From contig NZ_PZJO01000002.1 of NCBI RefSeq assembly GCF_003206575.1, positions 496,728 through 560,727 of the forward strand: DNA of 64,000 nt, read 5' to 3'. The DNA comes from Salinicola endophyticus. GTDB lineage: Bacteria > Pseudomonadota > Gammaproteobacteria > Pseudomonadales > Halomonadaceae. Position 1 is the stretch's first letter. Every line of letters starts with the position of its first letter. A program made the position numbers and the translations under genes. Positions 61,476 through 64,000 of the stretch are shown here, in pieces. A model generated the notes under the pieces. That model had not been told where the DNA came from, did not search any database, and worked only from the letters and a program-made list of their open reading frames with translations.

Positions 61476-63944
61476 ATGATCACACTGCTGCTTCTCGTTG
61501 CCGCCATCATCGGCTGTCTGGTCGTCATGCGCCGCGAGGCCGGTGCCCTGCCGGCCGTCGTGGTGCTCGCCGTTCTCGGCGTGCTGGGGCTGGTTTTCGA
61601 TGCCGAGATCATCGGCGTCCTGCTGCTGATCGCCGCCGTCGGCGTCGCCGTCTGCGGGCTCAAGCCGCTGCGTCGGCTGTGGCTCTCGCCGCGCCTGTTC
61701 GGCGTGTTCAAGAAGATCGCGCCCAAGGTCTCGGAGACCGAGCGCGTGGCGCTGGACGCCGGCACCGTCGCCTGGGATGGCGAGCTGTTCAGCGGCCGCC
61801 CCGACTGGAAACGCCTGCTGGCGTTCGACAACCCCGGCCTGAGTGACGAGGAGCAAGCCTTCGTCGATCACCAGTGCGCGGTCGCCGCCGGCATGTGCAA
61901 CGCCTGGGAGATCGCCCGCGAGCGCGCCGACATGCCCCCCGAGCTGTGGGAGTATCTGAAGAAGGAGCGCTTCTTCGGCATGATCATTCCCAAGGCCTAC
62001 GGTGGTCTCGAGTTCTCGGCCAAGGCGCAGTCGGCGGTACTGCAGAAGCTCGCCTTCAACGAGACCCTGATGAGCACCGTCGGCGTGCCCAACTCGCTCG
62101 GCCCGGGCGAGCTGCTGCTCAAGTACGGTACCGAAGAGCAGAAGAATCACTACCTGCCGCGCCTGGCCGATGGCCGCGACATCCCCTGCTTTGCGCTGAC
62201 CGGGCCGCGCGCCGGCAGCGACGCGACCTCGATCCCCGACGTGGGTATCGTCTGCCGCGGCATGCACGAAGGCAAGGAAGTGCTCGGCCTCAGGCTCACC
62301 TTCGAGAAGCGCTGGATCACCCTGGCGCCGATCGCCACCGTGGTCGGCCTGGCCTTCCGTATGTTCGACCCGGACAACCTGCTCGAACGCGGCGAGAGCG
62401 ATATCGGCATCAGCTGTGCGCTGATCCCGCGTGAGACCGAAGGCATGCAGATCGGCCGCCGTCACCATCCGATCGGCAGCCCGTTCATGAATGGTCCGAT
62501 CCGCGGCAAGGACGTGTTCATCCCGCTCGACTACCTGATCGGCGGTCTGGAAATGGCCGGCCAGGGCTGGCGCATGCTGGTCGAGTGCCTCTCCGTGGGG
62601 CGCTGCATCACCCTGCCCTCCGGCGCCGCCGGCACCGGGCGCTACGCGGTGGGCTGGACCGGCGGCTTCGCGCGTATCCGGCGCCAGTTCAACATCGCGG
62701 TGGCCGACATGGAGGGGGTGCAGGAGCCGCTGGCGCGTCTCGCGGCCAAGGCCTACATCTCCCAGGCCGCCGTGATGCAGACCGCCAACACCATCGACCA
62801 TGGGGTCAAGCCGGCGGTGCCCTCGGCGATCCTCAAGAGCCAGCTGACCGAATTCCAGCGCGAGATGATGATCGACGCCATGGACGTGCATGGCGGCCGT
62901 ACCGTGACCCTGGGTCCGCGCAACTACCTGGGGATCGGTTTCAGCGCCACGCCGGTGTCGATCACCGTCGAGGGCGCCAACATCATGACCCGCAACCTGA
63001 TGATCTTCGGTCAAGGCGCCATCCGCTGCCATCCCTACGTGCTCGATGAGCTGGCGGCCAAGGACAGCAACGACTTCGCGGCCTTCGACAAGCTCTTCTT
63101 CCGCCACACCGGGCTGATCTTCGGCAATGCCGCGCGCGCCTTCACCCAGGCGCTGGGGCTGGGCCGCGCCGAGGTGCCGTTCGACTCCCTGGCCAAGCCC
63201 TATGCGCAGGAGGTGGCACGCCTCTCCTCCGCCTTCGGCCTGTGTGCCGACGCCGCCATGGCCAGCCTGGGCGCCAAGCTCAAGCAGCGCGAGATGATCT
63301 CGGCCCGCCTGGGCGACGTGCTCTCCAACCTCTATCTGCTCTCGATGGTGCTCAAGCAGTGGCACGACAGCGACCGGGTCGACGGCGAAGCCGCCCTGTT
63401 CCACTACAGCTGCCGCTTCCTGCTCAACCGCGCCGAGCAGGCGCTGGTGGAGCTCTACGAGAACCTCCCCAATCGCGCCCTGGCCCATCTGCTCGCCGGC
63501 GTGACGATGCCGCTGGGACGCCGCTGGCACAAGCCGCAGGACAGCCTGACCCGCGACATCGCCAAGGCGATCTCCACCGACACCGCGCTGCGTCACAAGC
63601 TCACCCGCAACACCTGGGACAGCTGGGAAGAGGGTCAGCAGGAGAACCCGCTGGCGCGCTACAACGCGCTGCTGGCCAACGCCGAGCGCGCCGAGAAGAT
63701 CTACCGCACGCTGGCCAAGGCGCGGGCCAAGCGCGAACTGCCGGAAGCCGCGCTGCACCCCGAGCAGTGGATCGAGGCGGGTCTCGAGGCGGGCTTGCTG
63801 AGCGAAGAGGACGCCGCCTTCATGCGCGCCCACGAGGCCGAGGTGCTGGAGATGCTGACGGTCGACGACTTCGACTTCGATGCCTTCACCAACCAGCAGC
63901 CGAACGCCAGCCACGAGCGCCAGACCCACACCACGCCGGCGTGA
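61476..63944 (+). CDS. fadE: Acyl-CoA dehydrogenase FadE
   Basis: 822 residues, the long FadE form that performs the first oxidation of fatty-acid beta-oxidation with FAD. Two N-terminal membrane helices (MITLLLLVAAIIGCLVVM and VVVLAVLGVLGLVF) precede the dehydrogenase core: CFALTGPRAGSDATSIPDVG, WITLAPIATVVGLAF, and GRCITLPSGAAGTGR. A C-terminal FadE-specific domain runs from about residue 520. GGAG precedes the ATG at 61476; an upstream frame start at 61407 lies within the operator region and is rejected. Confidence 0.95.
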   Translation: MITLLLLVAAIIGCLVVMRREAGALPAVVVLAVLGVLGLVFDAEIIGVLLLIAAVGVAVCGLKPLRRLWLSPRLFGVFKKIAPKVSETERVALDAGTVAWDGELFSGRPDWKRLLAFDNPGLSDEEQAFVDHQCAVAAGMCNAWEIARERADMPPELWEYLKKERFFGMIIPKAYGGLEFSAKAQSAVLQKLAFNETLMSTVGVPNSLGPGELLLKYGTEEQKNHYLPRLADGRDIPCFALTGPRAGSDATSIPDVGIVCRGMHEGKEVLGLRLTFEKRWITLAPIATVVGLAFRMFDPDNLLERGESDIGISCALIPRETEGMQIGRRHHPIGSPFMNGPIRGKDVFIPLDYLIGGLEMAGQGWRMLVECLSVGRCITLPSGAAGTGRYAVGWTGGFARIRRQFNIAVADMEGVQEPLARLAAKAYISQAAVMQTANTIDHGVKPAVPSAILKSQLTEFQREMMIDAMDVHGGRTVTLGPRNYLGIGFSATPVSITVEGANIMTRNLMIFGQGAIRCHPYVLDELAAKDSNDFAAFDKLFFRHTGLIFGNAARAFTQALGLGRAEVPFDSLAKPYAQEVARLSSAFGLCADAAMASLGAKLKQREMISARLGDVLSNLYLLSMVLKQWHDSDRVDGEAALFHYSCRFLLNRAEQALVELYENLPNRALAHLLAGVTMPLGRRWHKPQDSLTRDIAKAISTDTALRHKLTRNTWDSWEEGQQENPLARYNALLANAERAEKIYRTLAKARAKRELPEAALHPEQWIEAGLEAGLLSEEDAAFMRAHEAEVLEMLTVDDFDFDAFTNQQPNASHERQTHTTPA

Positions 63945-63950
63945 ACGTGC

Positions 63951-63971
63951 GCCGGGGGCGTCGCCCCCGGC
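63951..63971 (+). terminator. GC-rich hairpin after fadE
   Basis: GCCGGGGGC pairs perfectly with GCCCCCGGC 6 bp after the stop; no T-run is seen. Confidence 0.6.
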
Positions 63972-64000
63972 ACGCCTCACACATCAAGGCCGCGGCCCCG

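Noticed and set aside
61389..63980. Long antisense frame (about 860 codons) opposite fadE
   Set aside because: Composition is biased and it has no domain; FadE on the plus strand explains the region. The same reasoning removes antisense frames at 50138-51781, 51794-53551 and 59449-61299.

Overview
The window looks like chromosome of a moderately high-GC gammaproteobacterium, most likely Halomonadaceae (Halomonas/Salinicola-like). This rests on the choX/betIBA osmoprotectant locus, mdtABC, a long membrane-anchored FadE with a PsrA-like operator, and three adjacent tRNA-Asn genes. The assignment is inference from gene content, not from a marker gene.

Positions 1-14111 hold catabolic genes. They include a TRAP transporter (dctM cut by the window edge, dctQ, dctP), LysR and HxlR regulators and an old-yellow-enzyme reductase. 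A divergent aromatic-degradation locus follows: a NodD-like LysR regulator, an FAD monooxygenase, an alpha/beta hydrolase, an outer-membrane protein, a cyclase and a fumarylacetoacetase-fold hydrolase on one side, and an extradiol-dioxygenase-like VOC protein with a Rieske ferredoxin on the other. The gene set resembles bacterial flavonoid-degradation (fde-type) loci, but the substrate is not proven.

Positions ~14300-43650 are the remnant of an integrative and conjugative element (ICE) of the PFGI-1/ICEclc type, ending at the 3' end of a tRNA-Asn. The backbone is on the minus strand: a truncated parA, a DUF2726 protein, dsbC, the PFL_4709/4710/4711-type secretion genes, a TraG-like protein, a DUF1640-like small gene, an OB-domain membrane protein and an ArdC-like antirestriction protein. 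VirB4, VirD4, relaxase and integrase genes are not seen. Each small backbone gene is preceded by its own strong stem-loop.

Inside the ICE, AT-richer plus-strand cargo sits between two repeat families. R1 (~330 bp) occurs at 17.5, 19.4 and 26.7 kb, each time just before a cargo block. R2 (~195 bp) occurs at 25.4 and 31.2 kb, each time just after a cargo block and beside a RES toxin gene. Cargo 1 is a membrane-anchored unknown plus a transglutaminase-like protein. Cargo 2 is a three-gene Lamassu/ABC-3C-like defence system (nuclease-like effector, small middle protein, zinc-hook SMC ATPase). Cargo 3 is an OLD-like ATPase/TOPRIM protein, an FRG-domain protein and a small PD-(D/E)XK-like protein, which is the best candidate here for an undescribed defence system. 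RES/Xre toxin-antitoxin genes are nested and partly broken around these blocks. The layout suggests a defence hotspot built by recombination between related elements.

Positions 43651-64000 are housekeeping-like chromosome: three tRNA-Asn genes, a YfcC transporter/GntR/ArgE-like operon, tRNA-Met, choX divergent from betIBA with a BetI operator, the mdtABC efflux operon and fadE.
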